Source: Scytonema hofmannii PCC 7110 (lineage in GTDB: Bacteria; Cyanobacteriota; Cyanobacteriia; Cyanobacteriales; Nostocaceae). From it: a stretch of DNA of 64,000 nt. Below the pieces are notes generated by a model. It saw nothing but the letters and a program-made list of their open reading frames with translations. It was not told the DNA's origin and ran no database searches. Below, in pieces: positions 28,035 through 38,056 of the stretch; within the stretch, counting starts at the first letter, position 1, and each line of letters opens with the position of its first letter. The position numbers and the translations under genes were made by a program. The DNA is taken from positions 927,031 to 991,030 of the forward strand of contig NZ_KQ976354.1 of NCBI RefSeq assembly GCF_000346485.2, read 5' to 3'.

Positions 28035-30734
28035 TTACATCCAATTCCCTATTACTACCAAAGAAGACCAAAATCCAGGATGATTGTATCTGCTTGCTGG
28101 TGTACCTGCTTGGAGAAAAGTTTTTTGGACAGCTTGTAAAGCTTCTGCTCTACCCATTGTCGGGTGGGAGTTTAATTTTTCGTAAAAATCATTTGCGAAT
28201 ATAACTGCAACTTCATCGTTTAAAGCCCATAATGAAGCTATAGCGGATTTTGCTCCTGCTTGGATTGCAATCCCAGCTAATCCTAATGCAGAACGATTAT
28301 TACCAATAGCGGTTTCGCAAGCAGTTAATGTCAGAATTTCTAATGGTTCTCGGTTGCGAGAAATTTGACGAATGAGTTGGTCTAATTCATTAAACTGGAG
28401 GATTTGATTGTTTCCTTTCTCATCTTTATCCCCCATAACTATAAATGTATTTTTTGGTTCTGTACCAAACTTACCATGAGTCGCAACATGCAGAATAGAA
28501 AACACCTGTTGACCGAGTTGTTGCTGCAAATTCTCTCGTGTCAATTCTCTATCCACCAACTTTGTACCAGGAATTTTTTCGATCACTCCGTCTATTTCCC
28601 GCTTCACACCGTCAAGTTCTGCAAATGAGAACTCATTCAGCTTCGGTTGTTCGCTCAAACCTAAAGCTAGTACGCGCAAATTTCCCCGATTTAAAGGTTT
28701 TGAGTCAGTTAACTTTAAACTGGGGGTAGTTGCGATCGCGTATTTTTCTATTAAAAACTGTTGACCATCGTGGAGTGCAGACATGGGAACGCTACGTAAG
28801 ATACCATCATGGATAAATACCAGCTTGTTGATTTTTGCAGGATTGAGTTCATTATGGAAAGGTGCAATCATCCAATTGTAAATATCTTGGCTGATTTTTA
28901 GGTCATAATTATCCCGAACTCTCTGTAAACTGCGACGAAAATTATTAATTTCTTCGTTTAAATTTTCCTTGGATATCTTGTACCATTGATATTTGTTGTT
29001 TTGACCCGGTAAGCTTAAAATTATTGCTGTCTTATTCTCAAAAATTACTGTACTGATAACAGCAGTTTTGTCATCCTGTATTTCCGGTATTTTTGCTTGC
29101 TTCTGGATAAAATCATTGATATTACAGTCATTACCAAAATAATTTTGTAATTCTGCTAGTCTCAGACCGTCAATTGTATTTAAAGCTGAACTAAAGTTAT
29201 TGTTTTTCTGATTATTCTTATTTTCTAACGATGATTTCCTTGATATTGGTAATGGAGTTTCCAAACTTAGCCTCATCTCCACCAAATCGCGGTAAATTGG
29301 CTCAATAGTATCCCGAAAATCAAATTGAACATCTCGATTTGCAGTGAGAATATCTTGACGAATAGTATCTAGAGTATTTAAGGATTGTTCGTAAGCAGCG
29401 ATCGCTAATTCCAGATTTCCTTGTCTTTTAAAAATACGTCCAGTTTGCCACTCCCACAAATATAAACTATCTGCAGCATTTAAATCTTGTTCTGCTGTTA
29501 ACCGCGCTTTTCTGGTAAATTCTAGCGCTTGTGAATATTTTACCCGACATTCATAAATATGTCCCAATTGACCTTGTGCAAAAGACTCCGCACGAAAATC
29601 TCCATTTTTTTGAGCAATCTTCACTGCTTGTTTGAGTAAAGTTTCAGCTTGGGGAGAATTTTTTGAATTTACACATTCATATTTACCACCCAACTTTCCT
29701 TCTTTTGTTTCACTTTGGATAAACCGCGCCAAATTTATCGCTGCATAAACCCTAGTTTGATTTTCTGGTAATTTCTCCAGCAAACTCATCGCTTGTTTTA
29801 AATTATCTCTGGCTTGATTTATATTACCACTGCGATAATAAATTGGAATTAGTGTTTGTAAAATTTGTACTTCCCGTTGAAAATCTTCCTGATTTTTTGC
29901 TAGCTCTCGGCTTTTTTGTAAAGAGATAATTGCAGCATCATCTTCCGCTTTTGCTCGCTGACGAAACCTTGTCTCCGCTTGCTCCGTATCAGCTCCTTCA
30001 CTAGCTAGATCGGCACGGCTATAATTTAATAAAGCCAAGCTATTGTGAGCATTCCCTAAACTGTGATTGATGGAAGCAAAATAATTAGATTTCCTTTGTT
30101 TCTCAGCTAAACTCAAACTTTGCTTGAGTACCTTCACCGCTTCGTCGTAATTTCCTCGCAGTCGATAGGTATCCCCTAAAATCCCTAAAGCTGTAATTTC
30201 TCCTTCTACATCTTTGCTGCTACGAGCAATTTGTAAAGCACTATCACCTGCACAATTTTTCGCTTTAATATCGGGATTGCACACCAAGTTTAAAGCCTTC
30301 TCTGACTGCCCAATATGATTGTAAACCTGGGCCTGCTCCGCTTTTAATCGCCCCCACATTTTCATATTACCAACTTGAAGGTAATGCGCGATCGCTCGTT
30401 CCCAATTGTTCAGCGATTCCTGCATTTTCCCCGTCTGGTAATAGGTTCTCGCTAAATTTTCCCTGACTACTACCTCATCGGATGGATTTTTAATCTTCTC
30501 CTTTAAAGCTTTTTCCCACAATGCGATCGCACCTGTTAAATCTCCTGCTTGGTAGCGTTCTACACCTTGCTCCACTAGTTGATTAGTCGCTTGAGCGTTA
30601 ACTTTCTGTCCAGTTACTGTAGTTTTATTTGTAAAATTTACATTTCCCAACCACAGACAAAAGGTGAGACTGCACAGAAAAATTATTCCCAAAAAGCGCC
30701 GGATTTTTGACAGGGGACGTATATTTAGCTGCAT
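28035..30734 (-). CDS. TPR-CHAT caspase-like protease, exported or anchored
   Basis: 899 residues. An N-terminal hydrophobic segment (about 12-31) suggests export or anchoring. TPR-like repeats cover about 50-460. The C-terminal CHAT domain (about 560-899) has the catalytic pair: His753 in HVATHG and Cys806 in LTACETA, and the closing GFWSSLVVIGNW. CHAT proteases are caspase relatives (clan CD) that usually cut partner proteins after a trigger is sensed by the TPRs. It is divergent from tpsA with about 180 bp between, so both may share a regulatory region. A TTG at 30788 is a possible earlier start. No defect is visible. Confidence 0.88.
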   Translation of the reverse strand: MQLNIRPLSKIRRFLGIIFLCSLTFCLWLGNVNFTNKTTVTGQKVNAQATNQLVEQGVERYQAGDLTGAIALWEKALKEKIKNPSDEVVVRENLARTYYQTGKMQESLNNWERAIAHYLQVGNMKMWGRLKAEQAQVYNHIGQSEKALNLVCNPDIKAKNCAGDSALQIARSSKDVEGEITALGILGDTYRLRGNYDEAVKVLKQSLSLAEKQRKSNYFASINHSLGNAHNSLALLNYSRADLASEGADTEQAETRFRQRAKAEDDAAIISLQKSRELAKNQEDFQREVQILQTLIPIYYRSGNINQARDNLKQAMSLLEKLPENQTRVYAAINLARFIQSETKEGKLGGKYECVNSKNSPQAETLLKQAVKIAQKNGDFRAESFAQGQLGHIYECRVKYSQALEFTRKARLTAEQDLNAADSLYLWEWQTGRIFKRQGNLELAIAAYEQSLNTLDTIRQDILTANRDVQFDFRDTIEPIYRDLVEMRLSLETPLPISRKSSLENKNNQKNNNFSSALNTIDGLRLAELQNYFGNDCNINDFIQKQAKIPEIQDDKTAVISTVIFENKTAIILSLPGQNNKYQWYKISKENLNEEINNFRRSLQRVRDNYDLKISQDIYNWMIAPFHNELNPAKINKLVFIHDGILRSVPMSALHDGQQFLIEKYAIATTPSLKLTDSKPLNRGNLRVLALGLSEQPKLNEFSFAELDGVKREIDGVIEKIPGTKLVDRELTRENLQQQLGQQVFSILHVATHGKFGTEPKNTFIVMGDKDEKGNNQILQFNELDQLIRQISRNREPLEILTLTACETAIGNNRSALGLAGIAIQAGAKSAIASLWALNDEVAVIFANDFYEKLNSHPTMGRAEALQAVQKTFLQAGTPASRYNHPGFWSSLVVIGNWM

Positions 30735-30917
30735 GGTTTTATGAAGCTTAGATAAAGCTTTTGTGACAAGAAAATGAGTCCTTACCAATCCATATATCGG
30801 TTTTTGTGGATTTTGGCAATAAATATAAATTTTTTTGTAAAAGATTCACTAAGTAATTTTGCGTATGGTATTTTATTTGTAAGCAAAAATACTAAAAATT
30901 TATAAGAGTTTAACGCC

Positions 30918-32854
30918 GTGCTGAAGAACAGCTTGGTAAATTTGGTGCTGAAATGCGGAGTAGACATCCTAACTCCTGTAGGGCTTATATTGCTAGGTTG
31001 TGGGAGTGCGTTAGCGGAGCTTAACGAAGTGATCGCTCAAGTGCAACCTGATGGTAGCTTGGGTAGAGAAAATTCAATTATTAATTCAATTGATTCCCTC
31101 AACCAGCGTGTTGATGGTGGTGCGATTCGCGGAGCTAACTTGTTTCACAGTTTTCAAGAGTTTAATATTGGTGAAGGTAGGGGTGTATATTTTGCCAACC
31201 CAGATGGAATAAACAATATTCTATCCCGCGTCACTGGTGGTAATGCTTCTAATATTTTTGGGAAATTGGGGGTATTGGGTGGTGCGAATTTGTTTTTACT
31301 TAATCCCAATGGAATCGTATTTGGGGAAAATGCGAGTTTAGATATTCAGGGTTCCTTTGTTGCAACGACTGCTGATGCAATTGAGTTTGGGGAACAGGGG
31401 AATTTTAGTGCGACTCAACCGCAACAAAGTCGTTTGCTTTCCATCGCACCAGGAGCATTATTTTTTCAGCAAGTGCGATCGCAACCGGGGAATATTGTCA
31501 ATCGCGGGAATTTGGCTGTAGGTAAGGATTTTACAGTTGCTGCTGATAATTTAGATTTACAGGGACAGTTACTTGCTGGGGGAAATTTGAACTTGCAAGG
31601 GACTAGTATTATTGAGTTAAAGAATGCAGAAGCTAAAGGTAATAATGTTGGTATTCAAGCTGGCTCATTAAATATGAGCCGCAGTTTGATAGAGGTAAAT
31701 TCTTCTAGTCAGGAAAAAACTGGCAGCTTGTTTATCAAGCTGATACAAGCAGTGATAACAGAGCCGGTGATATTAATATTAATACTCGCGATCTTACCTC
31801 CCTGATTGGTGATGGAACTGCTATTGGTACCACTACTAGAGGTAAGGGAAATGCAGGGAATCTGAGGCTTAATACAAACTACTTAATAGTTAGAGACGGA
31901 GCTTTGTTAGCAGCAGATACTACTTCTAACAGTAGTGGTGAGGGAGGAAGTTTAAATATTAATGCTTCTAAAAGCATTGAAATAATTGGAACAGCAAAAA
32001 CAGATAACAGTCCTAGTGGTTTAACTACTGAAACTAGAAGTTCTGGTAAAGCAGGCAATTTACAGGTCTCGACAGGACAACTAATAGTACGTGATGGTGG
32101 AACTATATTGGCTGAAACTAGCGGAACCGGAAATGCGGGAAATATCAGTATTAACGTTGATAATCTCTTAAACATGAAAACAGGGAATATTTCTACAGCT
32201 TCTACCCAGTCTTCCGGAGGTAATATTCAGATCGAAGCTGGAAATATTCGCTTATTTGATGATAGCGATATTACTACTTTTGTGAGTATTGGCGAAGGTG
32301 GAGGTGGAAACATCACCCTCACAGCTAACTCTATTATCGCCCTCGATGACAGCGATATCCTCTCCTTTGCTCGTGACGGTAAGGGAGGTGACATCAAATT
32401 TAACACCGCAGGCTTTTTCAGTACACCCCTCTACCGTCCTACTCCTCCAACTACAGATGCAAATGCTTTAGATGCACTTGACGGTAATAACCGCGTCGAT
32501 GTCAACGCTTCCGGTGCAGTTAGTGGAGCCATTACGGGAGTTCCAGATATTACATTTATTGAAGAGAGCTTGACAGATTTACCCAACAATCAAATAGATA
32601 CCAACGCTCTCATCGCTAATAGTTGCATTAACCGCACAGCGAACCAAAACAGCACCTTTTTCATCACTGGTAAAAGTGGTATCCCCATCCGTCCCGACGA
32701 CGCACCGCTTCCTCATCATTCTACAGGTTCGATTCAGTCTTTACCTACTGTAAATAACCGTCCAAGCTGGAAAATTGGCGATCCGGTTGTGGAACCGACG
32801 GGGGTATATAAATTACCGAATGGGAAGTTGATACTGAGTCGGAAGTGTAGTTAA
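30918..32854 (+). pseudogene. Two-partner secretion exoprotein (TpsA, filamentous haemagglutinin type), frameshifted
   Basis: Reading frame 1 (30918-31805, GTG start) has a signal segment and the N-terminal TPS secretion domain (about 33-165) with NLFHSFQEF and NPNGIVFG (residues 129-136). At an A6 run (31714-31719) it leaves frame; a -1 shift there restores QLVYQADT... and continues in frame 2 through beta-helix repeats to a Cys-containing end (LIANSCI) and stop at 32854. The joined product would be about 645 residues. This could be a mutation, a sequence error, or true -1 slippage. The exoprotein would be an exported adhesin-like beta-helix. Confidence 0.82.
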
Positions 32855-32915
32855 GAAAAAACCCGATTGTGAGATAAATCGAGGTTATCAAGGTCTAAAT
32901 TGGCAGTTATATGAA

Positions 32916-33077
32916 CTAGTAATATCTTCTATTTTTCCTCCAATTTGTATACTGTTGGTTAAGATGTTCTTGCCAGCGCATTTGTTGCCGCATTCTCACA
33001 TTATATTCTTTACAAGCATTTATATTGCCATTCACACAAGCTTGACTGAGTTGATTTAGATCCTCCCTTCCGCACCC
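32916..33077 (-). pseudogene. C-terminal fragment of a small secreted protein
   Basis: A 54-codon frame with no ATG near its start, containing LNQLSQACVNGNINACKEY and a Trp/Gln-rich end. It may be the missing half of the small lipoprotein just upstream (33104-33271), which is in another frame. Confidence 0.35.
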
Positions 33078-33103
33078 TCAGTGTCACAGACGAAAAACTG
33101 CAA

Positions 33104-33271
33104 CTAAAATAGTACAAAATAACTAAGTTGAGAAGAGAGTTCAATCAAATTGCTTTGAGTATTATTAATGGGTTGATTCACAGAACGTCGATCTTGCCCT
33201 GAGCAGCCTACGAAGGAAATGAAAACTAGCAAAGAACAAATGGCTAAACTCTGAACTGACGAACTTTGCAT
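33104..33271 (-). CDS. Small putative lipoprotein, possibly truncated
   Basis: 55 codons. A hydrophobic signal segment with lipobox FVGC (Cys23) followed by a short polar part that ends after LSYFVLF. The short mature part and the adjacent Cys-rich fragment in another frame suggest a frameshifted lipoprotein gene spanning 32916-33271. The ribosome site (GAAGAA) is weak. Confidence 0.45.
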   Translation of the reverse strand: MQSSSVQSLAICSLLVFISFVGCSGQDRRSVNQPINNTQSNLIELSSQLSYFVLF

Positions 33272-33322
33272 GATAATTCTTCAGAAATAAAAAATATTTA
33301 CCTGTCAGAATACTACATCGGT

Positions 33323-33718
33323 CTAACTACAATTTTTACGATAAATTGCCGCAGCCTCCTGCCTCACCCGTCGAGATGGATTATTTTGAGCCATCTGTAA
33401 AATATTCGCACATCCACCAGGTCGGACTTCAGAGCGTTGCACCGAGGTAGGTCGAGAACGTGAGTTTCTTGGAAAGACAAGGCGAGGTCTACACACCAGT
33501 TTTGTTCGCCTGACTTGCCGCTTTAAGAATGGATCGAAATAAGTTTCAGTTTCGTTCTTACAAGTGTTTCGTAGCTCCTGCCTTGCTAATAGAAATGAAC
33601 CCTGCATCAAGCCGTTGCTTTCTGAATGCGCGGGAGCATTAATTAAAAATGAGAGTCCTGAAACAGTTAATGTACTTCCTAAAGTTAATAGAGAAGTAAC
33701 AAGTAGTTTCTGTAACAT
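33323..33718 (-). CDS. Small secreted basic protein
   Basis: 131 residues. A signal peptide (about 1-31, ending PAHS) is followed by a basic mature domain with four Cys (RNTCKNETETYF, KLVCRPRLV, GGCANIL, YRKNCS) that probably form disulphides. The ATG at 33718 is chosen because AGGAG lies 7 bases upstream; the longer frame back to 33907 adds an unlikely 63-residue leader. It lies between the two tpsA copies in the opposite direction. Not recognised. Confidence 0.65.
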   Translation of the reverse strand: MLQKLLVTSLLTLGSTLTVSGLSFLINAPAHSESNGLMQGSFLLARQELRNTCKNETETYFDPFLKRQVRRTKLVCRPRLVFPRNSRSRPTSVQRSEVRPGGCANILQMAQNNPSRRVRQEAAAIYRKNCS

Positions 33719-33937
33719 ATTATTTCTCCTGGAATTTGGATTATTTTTCTTACTCGACAGGTATTTGTTTACCTCACACTTATAAGAATAAGAAGAATTT
33801 TTTGAAGATGCATTCACCATTTCTGCCTTTTGATTTGCAGAAAACTGCAATTTTATGAAAAACATAAACCGATAAAATAAATGAATTGAACGAACAATAA
33901 ACAGCATTGTACTTTTGTGTTTGGTGGATAAATATGT

Positions 33938-35278
33938 ATGCAGGTTTCTGCCAAGACTTTCAAAGCTACTGATTCCGTGGAATTAAATAATTCTAGTAAG
34001 TTATCTATAGATACAATCGAAAATGGTAATGCGGGAAGTTTGGCAATCGAAACCAAAAAGTTAACTATTAGAAATGGCTCCAAGGTATCATCTTCTACCC
34101 TTGGTGGTAGCGGAACAGGCGGAAATTTGGAGATTAACGCCTTCGATCTAGTTGAAATAACTGGAACAACACTAGATGGTTTAACGAGTAGTGGTATTGA
34201 GGCAAATACTCTAGGTTCTGGTACAGCAGGTAATATTAAAATTAATACTAGTAGGTTAATTGTCCGCGATGGTTCTAAGGTTTCATCTTTTACCGTACTT
34301 GGAAGTACAGGGAGCGGTGGAACTGTAGAAGTAAATGCCTCTGAATCTGTGGAAGTTAGTGGTATTCGCCCTAATTTATTAGCTTCCAGTAGTTTAGATA
34401 CCAGTAGTGATGGGACAGGAAACGCTGGCAATGTAAAAATTTTTACATCTAAATTAATGATTCGCGATGGTGGACAAGTCACAGTTTCGACATCAGGGGT
34501 AGGTTTGGGTGGAAATTTGCAGGTAACTGCAACTGACTCTATTGAAATTAGCGGACAACTTTTCAATGGATTTTATCGAAGTGGAATTTTGGCTCAGAGT
34601 AGACCCATTTTTACCGAAGTCGCAGGAAAAGGGGGAGATATCGAAGTTATGACTCCTTCTCTAAACATCAGTGATGGAGGTCAAATCAGTGCTACAGCTT
34701 TAGGAAATGGCGATGCAGGGAATATCACCATCAACGTTGATAATCTCTTAAATATGAAAACAGGCGATATTTCTACTGCTTCTACCCAATCTTCTGGAGG
34801 TAATATTCAAATTAAAGCGGGAAACATTCGTTTGTTCGGAGACAGTGATATCCGCACCAACGTCTCCAGTGGTGAAGGTGGAGGTGGAAATATCACCCTC
34901 ACAGCTAACTCTATTATCGCCTTTGATGACAGTGATATCCTCTCCTTCGCTCGCGACGGCAAAGGTGGCGATATTACCTTTAACACCGCAGGCTTTTTCA
35001 GTACACCCCTCTACCGTCCCACCCCTCCAACTACAGATGCAAATGCTCTGGCTGCGCTTGATCGTAACAATCGCGTTGATGTCAACGCTTCTGGTGCAGT
35101 TAGTGGAGCCATAACAGGAGTTCCAGATATTACATTTATTGAAGAAAGCTTGACAGATCGCTCTTTGCCTACTGCAAACAGCCATCCAAGGTGGAAAATT
35201 GGCGATCCGGTTGTGGAACCGACGGGGGTATATAAATTACCGAATGGGAAGTTTATACTGAGTCGGAAGTGTAGTTAA
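33938..35278 (+). pseudogene. Headless TpsA copy (beta-helix and C-terminus only)
   Basis: 446 residues of filamentous-haemagglutinin type repeats (NAGNIKINTSRLIVRDGS pattern) with no signal peptide and no TPS domain. Its last 180 residues are almost identical to the end of the first tpsA, except that about 54 residues are deleted between SLTD and SLPT, including the LIANSCI Cys motif. It cannot be recognised by TpsB, so it is a silent cassette or remnant of a tandem duplication. It might serve as donor for gene conversion. Confidence 0.8.
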
Positions 35279-35487
35279 ACACATCAATTTTACCTGAGTT
35301 TTGAAGATTACAGATTTATGCCATCCTGTTGTCCCCTAGCTGCAAGTTAATTGGCAGAAATGGTGGTTGAATGTCATAGTTGTTTTCCCTACTATTTAGT
35401 TACATTACGGGAGCAACAAATGATTTGAAACCAATAAAAATTATGAGTTGTTACTGATGTCACTGTATTGTATTCAAGGAAAAAATC

Positions 35488-35655
35488 ATGAAATTAATTG
35501 AAAAAAACTCTCTGTTCTCAGACATTTCTGCTGAAGAATCTACAGTTTTTAATGGTGGTTACGGAAGTTATCCTACTTACGAACCCCGCGTCGTCTGGGA
35601 CCCTAGACTGGGTAGATATCGCATCAAAATGGTTTTAGTTTTACGCTGGCGCTAA
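35488..35655 (+). CDS. Double-glycine leader peptide, candidate C39 transporter substrate
   Basis: 55 codons. AAGGA lies 7 bases before the ATG. The N-terminus (LFSDISAEESTVFNGG) has the form of a double-glycine leader: hydrophobic Leu/Phe/Ile positions, Glu-Glu, then GG at 23-24. Cleavage after Gly24 would release a 31-residue peptide starting YGSYPTYEPR, with seven Arg and one Lys, many aromatics and no Cys, Ser-rich or Thr-rich tract, so it is not lanthipeptide-like. It lies 167 bp upstream of a C39-peptidase ABC transporter on the same strand. A bacteriocin-like or signalling peptide is inferred; the peptide matches no family I know. Confidence 0.75.
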   Translation: MKLIEKNSLFSDISAEESTVFNGGYGSYPTYEPRVVWDPRLGRYRIKMVLVLRWR

Positions 35656-35756
35656 AAGCATTTTTGAAGCTAGATAAAATCTGGATCGCAAAGTGAATTT
35701 CTAACTTCAATTTCCACAAAACAAGAGAAATAACATATAGATTTCTCTTAGTATTT

Positions 35757-35785
35757 AAGGCATCTTTCATTATCAAAGATGCCTT
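35757..35785 (+). terminator. Hairpin between peptide gene and transporter
   Basis: Perfect 11-base arms AAGGCATCTTT / AAAGATGCCTT with a 7-base loop, followed by CCCTC and no T run. It may be a partial terminator or RNA-stability hairpin that keeps peptide mRNA above transporter mRNA. Confidence 0.55.
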
Positions 35786-35822
35786 CCCTCAAAAAATCTC
35801 CCCCATACCAACATCTCCTCCC

Positions 35823-37973
35823 ATGAAATACGCTAGCGTTTTACAACATAGTGAAGAAGATTGTGGTGCAGCTTGTCTGGCTTCTATTGCTAAATATTAT
35901 GGACGTAATTTCACTATCAACCGCATCCGCGAACTGATTGGAACTGGACAAACTGGAACTACTTTACTAGGTTTAAAGCAGGGTGCGGAAAATCTTGGTT
36001 TTAATGCACGTACTGCAAAAGCGTCTCCAGAAATTATCAATTGCATCCACGAAGCACCTTTACCTGCAATTATCCACTGGAAGGGTCATCACTGGGTTGT
36101 TTTGTATGGAAAAAAAGGTAATAAATGTGTTGTAGCCGATCCTGGTGTGGGTATTCGCTATCTTTCTATGCGGGATTTAGCGGAAGCTTGGTCGGATTGG
36201 GTGACTTTACTGTTAGAACCAGACCCCGTGCGATTTTTTGAACAATCTGATGATAAGGTGGGGGGATTTGGTAAGTTTTTAAAGCGCACTTGGAATTACC
36301 GCAATGTCCTATCTCAAGCATTAATTTTAAATAGTGTTTTGGGTTTGCTTTCCCTTGCTTCTCCGTTTTTGATGCAGATTCTTACAGATGATGTATTGGT
36401 GCGGGGTGATACTAAGTTACTAACTACGGTTGCAATGGGAGTTGCGGTAATGACCTTGGTTGGTAGTGTATTGGGGTTAGTACAATCGAATTTAATTGCC
36501 AATTTTGCCCAGCGTTTGGAGTTGGGGTTAGTATTAGAATTTGGACGGCAGATTTTACGTTTGCCTTTATCTTATTATGAAGCGCGGCGCAGTGGGGAAA
36601 TTACCAGTCGTCTCCAAGATGTCCAAGAGATTAATCAGTTGGTTTCCCAGGTTGTAATTAGTTTACCCAGTCAGTTTTTTATTGCTGTTATTTCTCTGGC
36701 TTTTATGACCTTTTATAGTTGGAAATTGACAACAGCAGCGATGTTTTGTGCTGTGATTATGACCCTTTCTACGGTTGTCTTTTTACCTTCTCTACAGCAA
36801 AAGACACGTAATGTTTTAGTTACAGAAGCTGAAAACCAAGGTGTATTAGTAGAAACCTTTAAGGGGGCAATTACTCTCAAAACTACTACAGCAGCACCGC
36901 AGTTTTGGGAGGAATTTCAAGGTCGATTTAGTCGTTTGGCGAAGTTGACCTTAAGTACGATTCAAATTGGCATTATCAATAATAGTTTTTCCAGTTGCGT
37001 TTCTAGTTTGGGTGGAATTGCATTGCTGTGGTTTGGGGGAATGTTAGTTACCAATCCAGCCGAAAATTTAAGTATTGGTCAACTGTTAGCTTTTAAAGCA
37101 ATGAATGATAATTTTCTCGGTTTAATTAGCACGGTTGTCAAGTTTGTGGATGAATTTACCCGCGTGAAAACAGCGACTCAAAGGTTAACGGAGGTAATTG
37201 ACGCAACTCCAGAAAATTATGGCGATCGCAACAAAGCTTATGTAAATATTTCCGATAATGCGGAAATTGAATGCAGTCATGTGAACTTCCATTATCCGGG
37301 ACGAATGGAGTTATTAGAAAATTTTTCTGTCACTATTCCTGGGGGAGAAGTAATTGCTTTAATTGGTAAATCTGGTTGTGGAAAAAGCACTTTAGTGAAG
37401 TTACTTTCGGGATTGTATAATTCTAAATCGGGTAATATTAGTCTGGGCTTATATAACTTACAGGATTTATCTTTAGATTGCTTGCGTCAACAGGTAGTAT
37501 TAGTTCCTCAAGAAGCACATTTTTGGAGTCGTTCAATTGTAGAAAATTTTCGCTTAGGGAATTCACAATTATCTTTTGAGCAGATAGTTAAAGCTTGTAA
37601 AATTGCTGAAGCTGATGAATTTATTCGCAAACTTCCCGATAAATACCAAACTGTATTAGGAGAATTTGGTGCTAATATCTCTGGTGGACAGCGACAAAGA
37701 TTAGCAATCGCTAGAGGTATTGTCAATGACCCACCAATTTTGATTTTAGATGAGTCAACTGCAGGACTCGATCCAGTAAGTGAAGCCCAAGTCTTAGATA
37801 AATTATTAGCATATCGTCGCGGCAAAACGACAATTTTAATTAGCCATCGTCCGCGCATTATTAACAGGGCTGATTGGATTGTTTATTTGGAAGATGGTGC
37901 TGTAAAGTTACAAGGTTCTCATGCTGATTTACGTAATATTGAAGGACAACATTTAGATTTTTTAATACATTGA
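35823..37973 (+). CDS. C39-peptidase ABC transporter (bacteriocin-type exporter)
   Basis: 716 residues. The N-terminal C39 protease (1-135) has catalytic Cys14 in QHSEEDCGAACL, His90 in HHWVVLY and Asp106 in ADP; it cuts after a double glycine. Six membrane helices (about 160-430) are followed by an ABC domain with Walker A GKSGCGKST (about 515), signature ISGGQRQRL (about 619), Walker B ILILDEST (about 639) and an H-loop (LISHRP). All motifs are intact. It normally works with an HlyD-type adaptor and TolC; the adaptor gene 83 bp downstream is truncated. The likely substrate is the 55-residue peptide upstream. Confidence 0.94.
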   Translation: MKYASVLQHSEEDCGAACLASIAKYYGRNFTINRIRELIGTGQTGTTLLGLKQGAENLGFNARTAKASPEIINCIHEAPLPAIIHWKGHHWVVLYGKKGNKCVVADPGVGIRYLSMRDLAEAWSDWVTLLLEPDPVRFFEQSDDKVGGFGKFLKRTWNYRNVLSQALILNSVLGLLSLASPFLMQILTDDVLVRGDTKLLTTVAMGVAVMTLVGSVLGLVQSNLIANFAQRLELGLVLEFGRQILRLPLSYYEARRSGEITSRLQDVQEINQLVSQVVISLPSQFFIAVISLAFMTFYSWKLTTAAMFCAVIMTLSTVVFLPSLQQKTRNVLVTEAENQGVLVETFKGAITLKTTTAAPQFWEEFQGRFSRLAKLTLSTIQIGIINNSFSSCVSSLGGIALLWFGGMLVTNPAENLSIGQLLAFKAMNDNFLGLISTVVKFVDEFTRVKTATQRLTEVIDATPENYGDRNKAYVNISDNAEIECSHVNFHYPGRMELLENFSVTIPGGEVIALIGKSGCGKSTLVKLLSGLYNSKSGNISLGLYNLQDLSLDCLRQQVVLVPQEAHFWSRSIVENFRLGNSQLSFEQIVKACKIAEADEFIRKLPDKYQTVLGEFGANISGGQRQRLAIARGIVNDPPILILDESTAGLDPVSEAQVLDKLLAYRRGKTTILISHRPRIINRADWIVYLEDGAVKLQGSHADLRNIEGQHLDFLIH

Positions 37974-38056
37974 TGGTTAGATCGCAATATCTTGATGAAT
38001 ATTCTTCAAATATTTCTTGATTTCATCCTCAAACTTATCAAATCATTATTGCTATC

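Noticed and set aside
33853-34566. 237-codon minus-strand ORF
   Set aside because: Antisense shadow of the tpsA-type repeats; Pro/Leu/Val-rich with no motif.
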